Shown here one piece after another: positions 43,779 through 51,813 of a stretch of 64,000 nt of DNA (its first letter is position 1; each line of letters begins with the position of its first letter). Position numbers and translations under genes: made by a program. Origin of the DNA: Mesorhizobium sp. WSM4311. Lineage in GTDB: Bacteria; Pseudomonadota; Alphaproteobacteria; Rhizobiales; Rhizobiaceae. Under the pieces are notes generated by a model that worked only from the letters and a program-made list of their open reading frames with translations, was not told the DNA's origin and ran no database searches. The DNA is taken from positions 186,001 through 250,000 of the forward strand of contig NZ_NSFV01000002.1 in NCBI RefSeq assembly GCF_002295115.1, read 5' to 3'.

Positions 43779-44621
43779 ATGAGGAAAAGGCATACGCCGA
43801 AAGACAGGCTGATCACCGCCGCGCTCCATGTAGCGCTTGCAGCGGGGCTCTTTTTCGCGGCATTCCCGATCTACTGGATGCTGAACAGTTCGTTCAAATC
43901 GAACACCGAAATCTTTGCCCTGCCACCGACCATCCTGCCAAAGGCATTCACGCTGGAAGCCTATGCTGCCATCCTCGGCGACCCGGTAAAGCTGCGCTTC
44001 TTCTTCAACAGCTATTTCGTGGCGGGAGCGGTGACCGTTCTGACGGTGGTGATCGCCTTGCTGGCGGCCTACGGCTTCAGCCGCTTCAACTTCCGCGGCA
44101 AGGGCAGCCTGAACACGCTCATCATCAGCACGCAGACCATTCCGCCGATCACACTTTTGATCCCCTTCTTCGGGCTTGTCGTCTCATACGGTATTTTCGA
44201 TACCTACGTCGCACTGATCCTGACTTACCTGGTGTTTACACTGCCATACGCGATCCTGCTGATGACGGGATATCTGAACACCTTGCCCCGCGATCTAGAT
44301 GAAGCGGTGGCTGTCGATGGCGGCACCAGTTGGACAGCGCTTTGGCGGGTGATTGTCCCGATTTCACTGCCTGGTATCGTGGCGACGTCGGTCTACACCT
44401 TCCTGTTATGCTGGAACGAATTTCTGTTTGCGCTGACGCTGACGAAGTCAACGTCCATGCGCACCGTCCCGATCGGCATCCAGCTGTTGATGGGCCAGCA
44501 CGCCTTCGAATGGAACCAGATGATGGCGATGAGCGTGCTCGGCTCGCTACCGCTCTTGCTGATCTACCTCGTTGCCCAGAGGTACTTCCTCGCCGGCATG
44601 ACCGCGGGCTCGGTCAAATAG
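43779..44621 (+). CDS. Carbohydrate ABC permease, MalG-like (CUT1)
   Basis: 280 residues with six membrane segments. The EAA loop is LDEAVAVDGGTSWTALWRV (about residues 172-190), and YWMLNSSFKSNTEIF follows the first segment. It completes the transporter. A gap of 63 bp with no clear terminator separates it from the next operon, so read-through into 44685-49981 is possible. Confidence 0.9.
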   Translation: MRKRHTPKDRLITAALHVALAAGLFFAAFPIYWMLNSSFKSNTEIFALPPTILPKAFTLEAYAAILGDPVKLRFFFNSYFVAGAVTVLTVVIALLAAYGFSRFNFRGKGSLNTLIISTQTIPPITLLIPFFGLVVSYGIFDTYVALILTYLVFTLPYAILLMTGYLNTLPRDLDEAVAVDGGTSWTALWRVIVPISLPGIVATSVYTFLLCWNEFLFALTLTKSTSMRTVPIGIQLLMGQHAFEWNQMMAMSVLGSLPLLLIYLVAQRYFLAGMTAGSVK

Positions 44622-44684
44622 GATGTCCTTCCCACGGCGACGCAGCGTGGCATCAAGTAATGAGCAGTGTCAAGGATTGAAAGG

Positions 44685-45506
44685 ATGAACGTGAAAGACC
44701 TCAAAGTCGGCTGCCAGACCTTTACATGGGAAATGCTCGGCGACCGTTTTGTCGGTGGCCCCGACGATCTCCTGAAGGCGATTGCCGACGGCGGTTACTC
44801 CGGCATCGAGATCACCGACACCATGATCGGCCGCTACGCCGACCGGCCGTCGGAGTTCGCCGCCGCGCTGAAATCCTCCGGCCTGACGCTCGTTTCCTTC
44901 GCCTTCGGCTCGAGGAGCGGTTTCACGCTCAAGGAGGAGATCGGCGCCGACCTCGAGGCGGCGCAGCGCTGGATCGACTTCGCTTCCACCTTTCCCGGCG
45001 CGCTGGTGTCGATGGGGTCGGCAACCGTGGTGTCCGACGGGCCGCGCGGCGACAAGTTCGCCATCGCGGCGGAGGTCTACAACAAGGCTGGCGAGCTTGG
45101 CCGCAAGGCCGGTGTCCAGGTGGCGGTGCATCCGAGTTCGCACCACAACACGCTGCTGTTCGACCGCGCCGACTACGACAGGATCTTTGCCTTGCTGGAC
45201 CGCGATCTGGTCGGCTGGGTGCCGGATACCGGTCATATCTTGCGCGGCCACAAGGACATGGCCGATACGCTGCGCACCTATCGCGATCGCATCCGCTACA
45301 TCCATTTGAAGGACGTCGACGCCAACGGCACCTGGGCGATGCTGGGCAAGGGGGTCTGCGACACGCCGGCGGTTATCGAGGTCGCCGGCGCCGCCCCGCG
45401 TTTCAACGGCTGGCTGGTGCTCGAAGAGGAATCCGAAACGGCCGCCGCCGATCCCGCCGGGGCGGTCAAGACCAACCGCCAGACGATGCGCAGCTACGGC
45501 GCCTGA
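44685..45506 (+). CDS. Sugar phosphate isomerase/epimerase, IolE-like TIM barrel
   Basis: 273 residues, AP-endonuclease-2-type TIM barrel. Metal-site segments are visible: GIEITDTMIG near residues 41-50, VAVHPSSHHNT (about 147-157), VPDTGHILRG (about 178-187) and YIHLKDVD (about 206-213). The VPDTGH and HLKDVD wording resembles inosose dehydratase IolE and related keto-sugar isomerases. Start ATG 44685, with an AAAGG very close upstream. First of six closely packed genes (44685-49981). Confidence 0.85.
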   Translation: MNVKDLKVGCQTFTWEMLGDRFVGGPDDLLKAIADGGYSGIEITDTMIGRYADRPSEFAAALKSSGLTLVSFAFGSRSGFTLKEEIGADLEAAQRWIDFASTFPGALVSMGSATVVSDGPRGDKFAIAAEVYNKAGELGRKAGVQVAVHPSSHHNTLLFDRADYDRIFALLDRDLVGWVPDTGHILRGHKDMADTLRTYRDRIRYIHLKDVDANGTWAMLGKGVCDTPAVIEVAGAAPRFNGWLVLEEESETAAADPAGAVKTNRQTMRSYGA

Positions 45507-45518
45507 AGAAACGAGACG

Positions 45519-46595
45519 ATGATCAAGAAACAAGACAGACGCCTTAGGGTCGGTGTGCTCGGCTGCGGCCCGATCGCGCAGTTCGCGCATCTGGAATCCT
45601 GCGTGAAAGCCGGCAATGCCGATCTCTACGCCATCTGCGACGCGGCCCCCGACCTGCTCGCGCGCATGGGCGCCACCTACGAGCCGCAAAAAATGTATGC
45701 CGACTATGACGCCATGCTCGCCGATCCCGAGCTGGAGGCGGTGATCGTCGCCACTTCGGACGCCTATCACGTGCCCATGTCGATCAAGGCGCTCGACGCC
45801 GGAAAGCACGTGCTGTGTGAAAAGCCGATCGGCACTTCGGTCGAGGAGGGCGAGGCGCTGGCGGCGGCGGTGAAGCGTTCGGGCAAGGTGCTGCAGGTCG
45901 GGCACATGAAGCGCTTCGATCCGGCGCTGGAGGCCGCACGCGACTTCGTCCGTGACGAGATGGGCGAGGTGCTGGCGCTGAAGGCCTGGTATTGCGATTC
46001 CACCCATCGCTACACCAACACCGATGCCGTGCAGCCGCTGCCGGTCACCAGCAAGCTGGCCAGGAAACCTTCGGGCAATCCGAAGGCGGACCTGCGGCAA
46101 TATTTCATGCTGGCGCATGGCTCGCATCTCGTCGACACGGCCCGCTTCCTGTGCGGCGAGATCACCGCCGTGCGCGCCCGCCTCAATGAACGCTTCGGCG
46201 CCTATTGCTGGTTCGTCGAAACCGAATTCGCCGGCGGCGCGCTCGGTCATCTCGATCTCACCGTCGCCGTGCGCATGGATTGGCACGAAGGGTTCCAGCT
46301 CTATGGCGAGAACGGTTCCGTCATCGCCAAAACCTTTAACCCCTGGTACTTCCGCGCCAGCGAGGTCGATATCTTTCATGAGAAGGATGCGACCTCGCGC
46401 AAGCCGCTTGGCGCCGACGGCCACTTCTTCCGCCGCCAGTTGGAAGGTCTTGCCGACACGGTGCTGACCGGAACGCCGATGCGCGGCGCCAATGTCGAGG
46501 ACGGCATCGCCTCGATCCGCGCCATGGTGGCGATTGCCCGTTCTGTCGAGACAGGCGAGCGGGTCGAACTCGCCTCGGTTTCGGGTGGGGTCTGA
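45519..46595 (+). CDS. Gfo/Idh/MocA-family oxidoreductase
   Basis: 358 residues. The Rossmann motif GVLGCGPIAQFAHL is at residues about 12-25, the lysine motif CEKPIGTS (about 102-109), and AHGSHLVDTARFLCGE corresponds to the conserved H/D region of the substrate domain. It starts 12 bp after the IolE-like gene and shares one base with the next (TGATG). Together with two TIM-barrel isomerases it suggests oxidation of a sugar to a keto-sugar followed by isomerisation, elimination or hydration; levoglucosan- and inositol-type pathways use this combination. Substrate unknown. Confidence 0.9.
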   Translation: MIKKQDRRLRVGVLGCGPIAQFAHLESCVKAGNADLYAICDAAPDLLARMGATYEPQKMYADYDAMLADPELEAVIVATSDAYHVPMSIKALDAGKHVLCEKPIGTSVEEGEALAAAVKRSGKVLQVGHMKRFDPALEAARDFVRDEMGEVLALKAWYCDSTHRYTNTDAVQPLPVTSKLARKPSGNPKADLRQYFMLAHGSHLVDTARFLCGEITAVRARLNERFGAYCWFVETEFAGGALGHLDLTVAVRMDWHEGFQLYGENGSVIAKTFNPWYFRASEVDIFHEKDATSRKPLGADGHFFRRQLEGLADTVLTGTPMRGANVEDGIASIRAMVAIARSVETGERVELASVSGGV

Positions 46596-47413
46596 TGCGC
46601 CTCGGCATCTTCGCCAAGACTTTCCCGGGAACAGATCCCGCCGCCGTGCTGGCTGCGGTGAAGCAGACCGGATATGAGACGACGCAGTTCAATCTTGCTT
46701 GCGCCGGCCTGCCGTCTATGCCGGATGCCGTCCCGGCGGATGCCAGCGCTTCCATCCGCGCTGCAGTGCAATCATCAGGCGTTTCGCTTGCAGCCCTCTC
46801 GGGCACCTACAACATGGCGCATCCCGACAGGGCGGTGCGCGATGATGGTCTTCGCCGTCTTGGCGTCGTCATCAAGACGGCTGCATCCCTCGGCATCCCG
46901 CTGGTCACCCTTTGCACCGGATCGCGCAATATCGCCGATCAATGGGCCTATCATCCCGAAAATGCCACGCCTTCCGCCTGGTTCGACATGGCTGCCGAGA
47001 TGGGCAAGGCGCTGGCGCTGGCCGAGGATGCCGGCGTCGATCTCGGCATCGAGCCCGAACAGGCCAACATCGTAACCTCGGCCAGCGACGCGACACGTCT
47101 GATCGCCGACATGCGCTCGAAGCGACTGAAGATCGTGCTCGATCCGGCCAATCTGTTCGAGTACGCCACGCCGGACGAGGCACGTGCCATCGTCGCCGCC
47201 GCGATCGATGAGGCTGCCGGCCACATCGCCATGGCGCATGCCAAGGACCGGCATGGTGACGGCCGCTTCGCCACGGCAGGGCAAGGCATCGTCGATTTTC
47301 CGGATTTCGTCGCGCGGCTGAAGGCTGTGGGCTTCGACGGCGCGCTCGTCACGCACGGACTGCCCGGCGATGAGGCGCCCGATGTCGCCGCCTTCCTGCG
47401 AGGGCTGCTCTGA
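46595..47413 (+). CDS. Sugar phosphate isomerase/epimerase, second TIM barrel
   Basis: 272 residues, xylose-isomerase-like (AP-endonuclease-2) barrel. Candidate metal ligands are in DLGIEPEQAN (about residues 149-158), LKIVLDPANLFE (about 177-188) and AMAHAKDRHGDGRF (about 211-224). It differs from the 44685 protein, so the two likely catalyse successive steps. Shares single bases with both flanking genes (TGATG junctions), a sign of tight translational coupling. Confidence 0.85.
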   Translation: MRLGIFAKTFPGTDPAAVLAAVKQTGYETTQFNLACAGLPSMPDAVPADASASIRAAVQSSGVSLAALSGTYNMAHPDRAVRDDGLRRLGVVIKTAASLGIPLVTLCTGSRNIADQWAYHPENATPSAWFDMAAEMGKALALAEDAGVDLGIEPEQANIVTSASDATRLIADMRSKRLKIVLDPANLFEYATPDEARAIVAAAIDEAAGHIAMAHAKDRHGDGRFATAGQGIVDFPDFVARLKAVGFDGALVTHGLPGDEAPDVAAFLRGLL

Positions 47414-48246
47414 TGGGCGACGCGCCGACGATCATGCTACGCGACGATGCCGCGCTTCGTGTCTTCGACACGGGGCAGGGCGGGCTACCCGTCGTCTTTC
47501 AGCATGGTCTCGGCGGTGATGCCAACCAGGTGGCGCAGAACTTTCCTGACCAACCATCATACCGCCGGCTGACCGTGGAATGCCGCGCGCAGGGCGGCTC
47601 CAGCGCCGGCAGCAAGCGTCCGTTCTCGATCGCCATGTTCGCCGACGATGTGCTGGCCGCCGCCGACGCCGCCGGCCTCGACCGTTTCGTTGCCGGCGGC
47701 ATTTCGATGGGCGCGGCCATTGCCTTGCGGCTTGCCGCCCGCCATCCGGAACGCGTGCTTGGCTTGGTGCTGGTGCGTCCTGCCTGGGCCTTCGACGCGG
47801 CGCCGCAAAACATGCGTCCCTACATGGACGTGGCGGAACTCATTCGCCGGCTTCCGCTGGCGGAGGCCCGCGATGCCTTCGAGTCCTCCGCGACATCGGC
47901 CCACTTTCGCGCGGAAGCACCGGACAATCTCGCCTCGCTGCTCGGCTTCTTCGCGCGCGAAAACGCAACCGTCTTTGCCGAAGTGATGCAGGCGATCGCC
48001 AATGATGGACCTGGCGTGACGCAGGCGGCGGCCGCTCGCCCCGCAATTCCCTCGCTGGTCATCGGCAGCGACATCGATCTCGTCCATCCCCTGGCGACCG
48101 CCCACGAGCTTGCTGAGACCATCCCCAATGCGGCCTTCGTCGAGGTGACGCCGAAAGCGGCCGACAAGGATCGCCATTTCGCCGAAATCCGCGCCGCTAT
48201 CGGCGGATTTCTCGACAGACATTTCAACAATCAGGACCAATCATGA
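47413..48246 (+). CDS. Alpha/beta-hydrolase
   Basis: 277 residues. Nucleophile elbow GGISMGAAIALRLA (about residues 95-108), oxyanion region VVFQHGLGGDANQ (about 27-39) and acid in VIGSDIDLVHP. The C-terminal AADKDRHFAEI holds the probable catalytic His. It resembles enol-lactonase and haloperoxidase-type hydrolases; in this operon it could open a sugar lactone produced by the dehydrogenase, which is inference. Overlaps the next gene by 4 bp. Confidence 0.82.
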   Translation: MGDAPTIMLRDDAALRVFDTGQGGLPVVFQHGLGGDANQVAQNFPDQPSYRRLTVECRAQGGSSAGSKRPFSIAMFADDVLAAADAAGLDRFVAGGISMGAAIALRLAARHPERVLGLVLVRPAWAFDAAPQNMRPYMDVAELIRRLPLAEARDAFESSATSAHFRAEAPDNLASLLGFFARENATVFAEVMQAIANDGPGVTQAAAARPAIPSLVIGSDIDLVHPLATAHELAETIPNAAFVEVTPKAADKDRHFAEIRAAIGGFLDRHFNNQDQS

Positions 48247-48965
48247 CTTCCAAGCCCCTGTCAGGCCCGGCCGCTATCGCCGCATTGCCGCGCGATCGCT
48301 TGATCGCCGAATTCTCGCTCTGGTCCGCCAATCTCGCCAATTTCGAGAGCGACCTCAGGCGCATCGAACCCCATGTCGATCTGCATCACATCGATGTGGC
48401 GGACGGCCATTTCGCGCCATCCTTCCTGTTCTTCCCCGATCTCGTCGCCCGCATCGCCGGACTGACGGCCAAACCCATCCATGTCCATCTGATGGTCGAT
48501 GCCGCAATCGTCGAGGCGCAGACGCGCCAGTTCATCGATGCCGGCGCCGACATGATCAGCGTCCATGCCGAAAACGGCGAGGCGGGATTGCGCGCCGTGC
48601 GGCTGGCGCGCGAACTCGGCGCCGAAGCGGGCGTCGTGTTGAGGCTTGAGACGCCGGTCGAGGCAGTGAAGCCTTTCGTCTCCGAGGTCGCCTTCGTCAC
48701 GCTGCTCGGCACCGCGATCGGCGTGAAGGGTCAGAGCCTGTCGGACAAGGCATGCGAAAGGCTGGGCGCTGCCCGTGCCATCTTGCGAGGAGCCGGCCGT
48801 GAGGCAGAAGTGGTGCTTGCCGCTGACGGCGGCATCCGCCACGAAACCGTGCCCTTGCTGCGTGCCGCCGGTGCGGAGACCGTGGTTCTCGGTTCGCTCG
48901 CCTTCGGCGACAAGGATCTCGCCGGCCGCATCGGCTGGCTGCATGGGCTGAAGGTTGCGGCATGA
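48243..48965 (+). CDS. Ribulose-phosphate/allulose-phosphate 3-epimerase-like protein
   Basis: 240 residues. The RPE fold residues are visible: Ser in EFSLWSANL, His and Asp in HHIDVADGHF (about residues 40-49), His in PIHVHLMVD (about 78-86) and the second catalytic Asp in LAADGGIRHETV (about 195-206). Sequence is divergent from housekeeping RPE and, being next to a ROK kinase, resembles the alsE-alsK pair of Escherichia coli D-allose catabolism. It would epimerise a ketose phosphate at C3. Overlaps the kinase gene by 4 bp. Confidence 0.83.
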   Translation: MTSKPLSGPAAIAALPRDRLIAEFSLWSANLANFESDLRRIEPHVDLHHIDVADGHFAPSFLFFPDLVARIAGLTAKPIHVHLMVDAAIVEAQTRQFIDAGADMISVHAENGEAGLRAVRLARELGAEAGVVLRLETPVEAVKPFVSEVAFVTLLGTAIGVKGQSLSDKACERLGAARAILRGAGREAEVVLAADGGIRHETVPLLRAAGAETVVLGSLAFGDKDLAGRIGWLHGLKVAA

Positions 48966-49981
48966 CCACTGAAGCCGCCCTCGCGATCGATCTTGGCGGC
49001 ACCGAGCTTCGTGCCGCGCTGGTCGACCGTGACGGCAAGATCCTGGCCTTCGCCGCCGTGCCGACGCAGGCACAGGCCGGACCCGACGTGGTGATCGGCC
49101 AGATCGAGGCGCTGGCCGCGACCGTGCATGCCGAGGCGCCGGGCCTCGCCGTTGTCGGCGTCGGCGTCGGCGCGCCGGGGCCGCTCGACCCGCTGGCCGG
49201 CATCGCCGTCGGACCGCCGACGCTGGCCGGCTGGCAGGATGTGCCGCTGGCTGACATCCTCGAGCGTAGGCTCGGCCTGCCGGTGCGGCTGGAAAACGAT
49301 GCCAACGCGGCAGCACTTGGCGAATGGCGCTTCGGTGCCGGCCATGGCGCCCGCTCGCTGGTCTTCGTCACGGTTTCCACCGGCATTGGCGGCGGTGTCG
49401 TTGTCGACGGGCGCATCTTGCATGGCCGCCGTGGGCTGGCCGCGGAGATCGGTCATATGACCATCACCAACGAGGGCGAGCGCTGCGTGTGCGGCGTCGT
49501 CGGCTGCTTCGAGGCCATCGCCTCGGGCACGGCACTTGGCCGCCGCGCCAACGCCGCGACATCGGCCTTTGACGGCTCGACGTTGCGCCGCCTCTCGGCC
49601 AATGCCGAGGTCACCGGCCGCCACGTGGTCGAGGCGGCGCGGCTGCAGGACGGCCTCGCTCTGGCCCTGCTCGAGGAAGAAGCACGCTGGCTGGGCGTCG
49701 GCTTCACCAATTTGCTGCACCTCTATTCGCCCGACGTGCTGGTCGTCGGCGGCGGCATCGCCAATGGGCTAGACCTGATGCATCCGGTCATCGAGGCGAC
49801 CATCCGGCAGCGCGCCATGCGCGCTTACCGTGATGTGCCGGTCGTCCAGGCCCAGCTCGGCCGCCACGCCGGGCTGGTCGGCGCCGCCAGCCTTGTCCTG
49901 TTCGACGATGGCAGCCTGGCAGCCCGCATGCCCGTCGGTCCAAGCACGTTTCCCGAAGCGAGGAGGGACTTCAACGGCTGA
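48962..49981 (+). CDS. ROK-family sugar kinase
   Basis: 339 residues. ATP loop AIDLGGTELRAAL (about 7-19), LENDANAAALGEW (about 110-122), VSTGIGGGVVVDG (about 137-149), EIGHMTI, and an intact zinc motif CVCGVVGCFE (about 176-185) followed by AIASGTALG. This is a complete ROK signature, unlike the kinase at 28895. Likely a hexokinase for an imported aldose, perhaps allose-type given the AlsE-like partner. Last gene of the operon. Confidence 0.88.
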   Translation: MTTEAALAIDLGGTELRAALVDRDGKILAFAAVPTQAQAGPDVVIGQIEALAATVHAEAPGLAVVGVGVGAPGPLDPLAGIAVGPPTLAGWQDVPLADILERRLGLPVRLENDANAAALGEWRFGAGHGARSLVFVTVSTGIGGGVVVDGRILHGRRGLAAEIGHMTITNEGERCVCGVVGCFEAIASGTALGRRANAATSAFDGSTLRRLSANAEVTGRHVVEAARLQDGLALALLEEEARWLGVGFTNLLHLYSPDVLVVGGGIANGLDLMHPVIEATIRQRAMRAYRDVPVVQAQLGRHAGLVGAASLVLFDDGSLAARMPVGPSTFPEARRDFNG

Positions 49982-50108
49982 GTTCATGCTCGACGGTGCG
50001 CGCATCAATCAGGTCGATCCGTCCCACTGCCATCTCTTCGCTGCCGATGCAGAGCGCTGGCGCCGCTCGGCAAGACCCGTTCCGCGTGACATCGTCACCC
50101 ACATGAAA

Positions 50109-50138
50109 ATGGCCGGAGGCATCGCTGCCTCCGGCCAT
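50109..50138 (-). terminator. Intrinsic terminator of dctA
   Basis: Perfect 13-bp stem ATGGCCGGAGGCA / TGCCTCCGGCCAT with a 4-nt loop, 26 bp after the dctA stop on the minus strand and followed there by TTTTCAT. It may also terminate the convergent ROK operon. The rest of 49982-50163 holds no supported gene. Confidence 0.75.
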
Positions 50139-50163
50139 TCGTATTGCTAAACGACCGCGCGAA

Positions 50164-51492
50164 TTACTCGGCAGGAACGATATCCGCCGGCAGGCTGTCG
50201 TCGGCCGTGCCGGCCAAAGCCCTGGCGAGCTTGGCCTCGTCGAGCTCGCCTTCCCAGCGCGCGACGACCAGTGTGGCGACGGCATTGCCGATGAAGTTGG
50301 TCAGCGCCCGGCATTCCGACATGAAGCGGTCGACGCCGAGGATCAGCGCCATGCCGGCGACCGGCACCGAAGGCACCACCGAAAGCGTCGCGGCAAGCGT
50401 GATGAAGCCGGCGCCGGTGATGCCGGCGGCACCTTTCGAGGACAGCATCGCCACCAGCAGCAGCAGGATCTGGTCGCCCATCGACAGATGGATGTTCGTC
50501 GCCTGCGCGATGAACAGCGCGGCCAGCGTCATGTAGATGTTGGTGCCGTCAAGGTTGAAGGAATAGCCGGTCGGGATGACCAGGCCAACCACCGAGCGCT
50601 TGGCGCCGGCCTTCTCCATCTTCTCCATCAGCGAGGGCAGGGCCGCTTCCGACGAGGAGGTGCCCAGCACCAGCAGCAGCTCTTCCTTGATGTAGCGCAG
50701 CAGCGACAGGATGGAAAAGCCGTTGTAGCGGCAGACCGCGCCCAAGACGACGAACACGAACAGCAGAGACGTCGCGTAGAAGGTGCCGACCAGCATGGCG
50801 AGGTTGATGACCGAACCTATGCCGTATTTGCCGATGGTGAACGCCATGGCGCCGAACGCGCCGATGGGGGCGGCCTTCATCAGCACGCTGACCAGCTTGA
50901 ACATCGGCGCCATCAGCGCCTGCAGGAAGTTGAGCACCGGCGCGCCCTTGTCGCCGACCAGCGCCAGCGCGATACCGAACAGCACCGAGAAGAACAGCAC
51001 CTGCAAGATGTCGCCGTCGGCGAAGGCGCCGACGATCGTGCCGGGGATGATGTTCATCAGGAAGCCGGTGACCGACTGGTCATGCGCCTTGGCGGCGTAG
51101 GTGTTGACGGTCGAGGCATCGAGCGTCGCCGGGTCGATGTTGAAGCCGGCGCCCGGCTGCACGACATTGGCGACGACAAGGCCGATGATGAGGGCCAGCG
51201 TCGAGAAGGTGAGGAAGTAGAGCATCGCCTTGCCGGCAACGCGGCCGACCTTCTGCAGGTCGCTCATGCCGGCGATGCCGGTCGCCACGGTCAGGAAGAT
51301 GACCGGGGCGATGATCATCTTGACCAGCTTGATGAAGGCGTCGCCGAGCGGCTTCATGCTCTCGCCGATCGACGGATAGAAGTGACCGAGCAGGATGCCG
51401 ACGGTGATCGCGACGAGCACCTGCACGTAGAGTTGGGCATAGAAAGGCTTGCGCTGCGCGGCAGCCGCGCCTGATTGGTCTGCGATGTGCAT
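50164..51492 (-). CDS. dctA: C4-dicarboxylate transport protein DctA
   Basis: 442-residue inner-membrane symporter of the DAACS family that imports succinate, malate and fumarate with protons or sodium. The serine-rich loop [17 protein letters not shown] (about residues 272-288), [15 protein letters not shown] (about 302-316) and [15 protein letters not shown] are diagnostic. The start ATG 51492 has AGGGAGAG in front; the frame is open to 51681 but that part is the sigma-54 promoter region. In rhizobia DctA supplies bacteroids with plant dicarboxylates. Control is by DctB/DctD encoded divergently. Confidence 0.96.
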   Translation of the reverse strand: MHIADQSGAAAAQRKPFYAQLYVQVLVAITVGILLGHFYPSIGESMKPLGDAFIKLVKMIIAPVIFLTVATGIAGMSDLQKVGRVAGKAMLYFLTFSTLALIIGLVVANVVQPGAGFNIDPATLDASTVNTYAAKAHDQSVTGFLMNIIPGTIVGAFADGDILQVLFFSVLFGIALALVGDKGAPVLNFLQALMAPMFKLVSVLMKAAPIGAFGAMAFTIGKYGIGSVINLAMLVGTFYATSLLFVFVVLGAVCRYNGFSILSLLRYIKEELLLVLGTSSSEAALPSLMEKMEKAGAKRSVVGLVIPTGYSFNLDGTNIYMTLAALFIAQATNIHLSMGDQILLLLVAMLSSKGAAGITGAGFITLAATLSVVPSVPVAGMALILGVDRFMSECRALTNFIGNAVATLVVARWEGELDEAKLARALAGTADDSLPADIVPAE

Positions 51493-51580
51493 CGAACTCT
51501 CCCTGGCCGGATGGACGGAACCCGCCCTGCGTGACTTCTCCCATCGCGGCGTTCCGGTCGCCCGCCGCTGGCAAGGAGTT

Positions 51581-51596
51581 TGCAAGCGATGTGCCA
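51581..51596 (-). promoter_or_regulatory. Sigma-54 (RpoN) promoter of dctA
   Basis: On the minus strand it reads TGGCAC-ATCGC-TTGCA, with the invariant GG and GC at the -24/-12 spacing and a full match to the defined consensus positions. Initiation would fall about 75 bp before the dctA ATG. The location beside DctD sites fits the known rhizobial scheme. Confidence 0.9.
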
Positions 51597-51624
51597 GATC
51601 GGGGGAAGCCGTGAATCCCGGGAT

Positions 51625-51644
51625 TTCTGCGGTTGTCCGGTGCT
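51625..51644. promoter_or_regulatory. Weak second DctD-type site
   Basis: TGCGG-TTGT-CCGGTG keeps the left arm and the 4-bp centre of the strong site, with a degenerate right arm. Its centre is 33 bp, about three helical turns, from that of the strong site. Paired DctD sites are usual at dctA. Confidence 0.45.
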
Positions 51645-51654
51645 TTGCGGCAAA

Positions 51655-51680
51655 TGCCTGTGCGGATTTCCGCACAGGCA
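51655..51680. promoter_or_regulatory. DctD upstream activator sequence
   Basis: Perfect inverted repeat TGCCTGTGCGG-ATTT-CCGCACAGGCA (11-bp arms), whose core TGTGCGG-N4-CCGCACA corresponds to known rhizobial DctD sites. It lies about 60-100 bp upstream of the sigma-54 promoter. Confidence 0.85.
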
Positions 51681-51813
51681 CCGTTTGCCTGGGCGGAATT
51701 ACGCATTACACTGGCCGCCAAGCCGCGAAGAAACGGGGCCGCGAAAAAAAGGGAGAGGGCAGACGCCGCAAGCAGGCACCGATAGCGGGTCCGCAGGGTT
51801 TCCGGGCCGTGAA

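Larger units (their letters stand above)
51493..51813. other. dctA-dctB divergent control region
   Basis: About 320 bp containing a sigma-54 promoter for dctA and one strong plus one weak DctD palindrome. The dctB promoter must also lie here, but no convincing -35/-10 pair is visible. AAAGGGAGAGGG at about 51748-51759 looks like a ribosome-binding site without an ATG, GTG or TTG at the right distance. No other gene is supported. Confidence 0.7.

Noticed and set aside
44622..44684. Hairpin CCACG...CGTGG after the MalG-like gene as a terminator
   Set aside because: Only a 5-bp stem with a 9-nt loop and no T-run; too weak to call.
44670..46424. 584-codon minus-strand open frame opposite the IolE-like and dehydrogenase genes
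   Set aside because: Antisense shadow of two motif-rich genes with no domain of its own.
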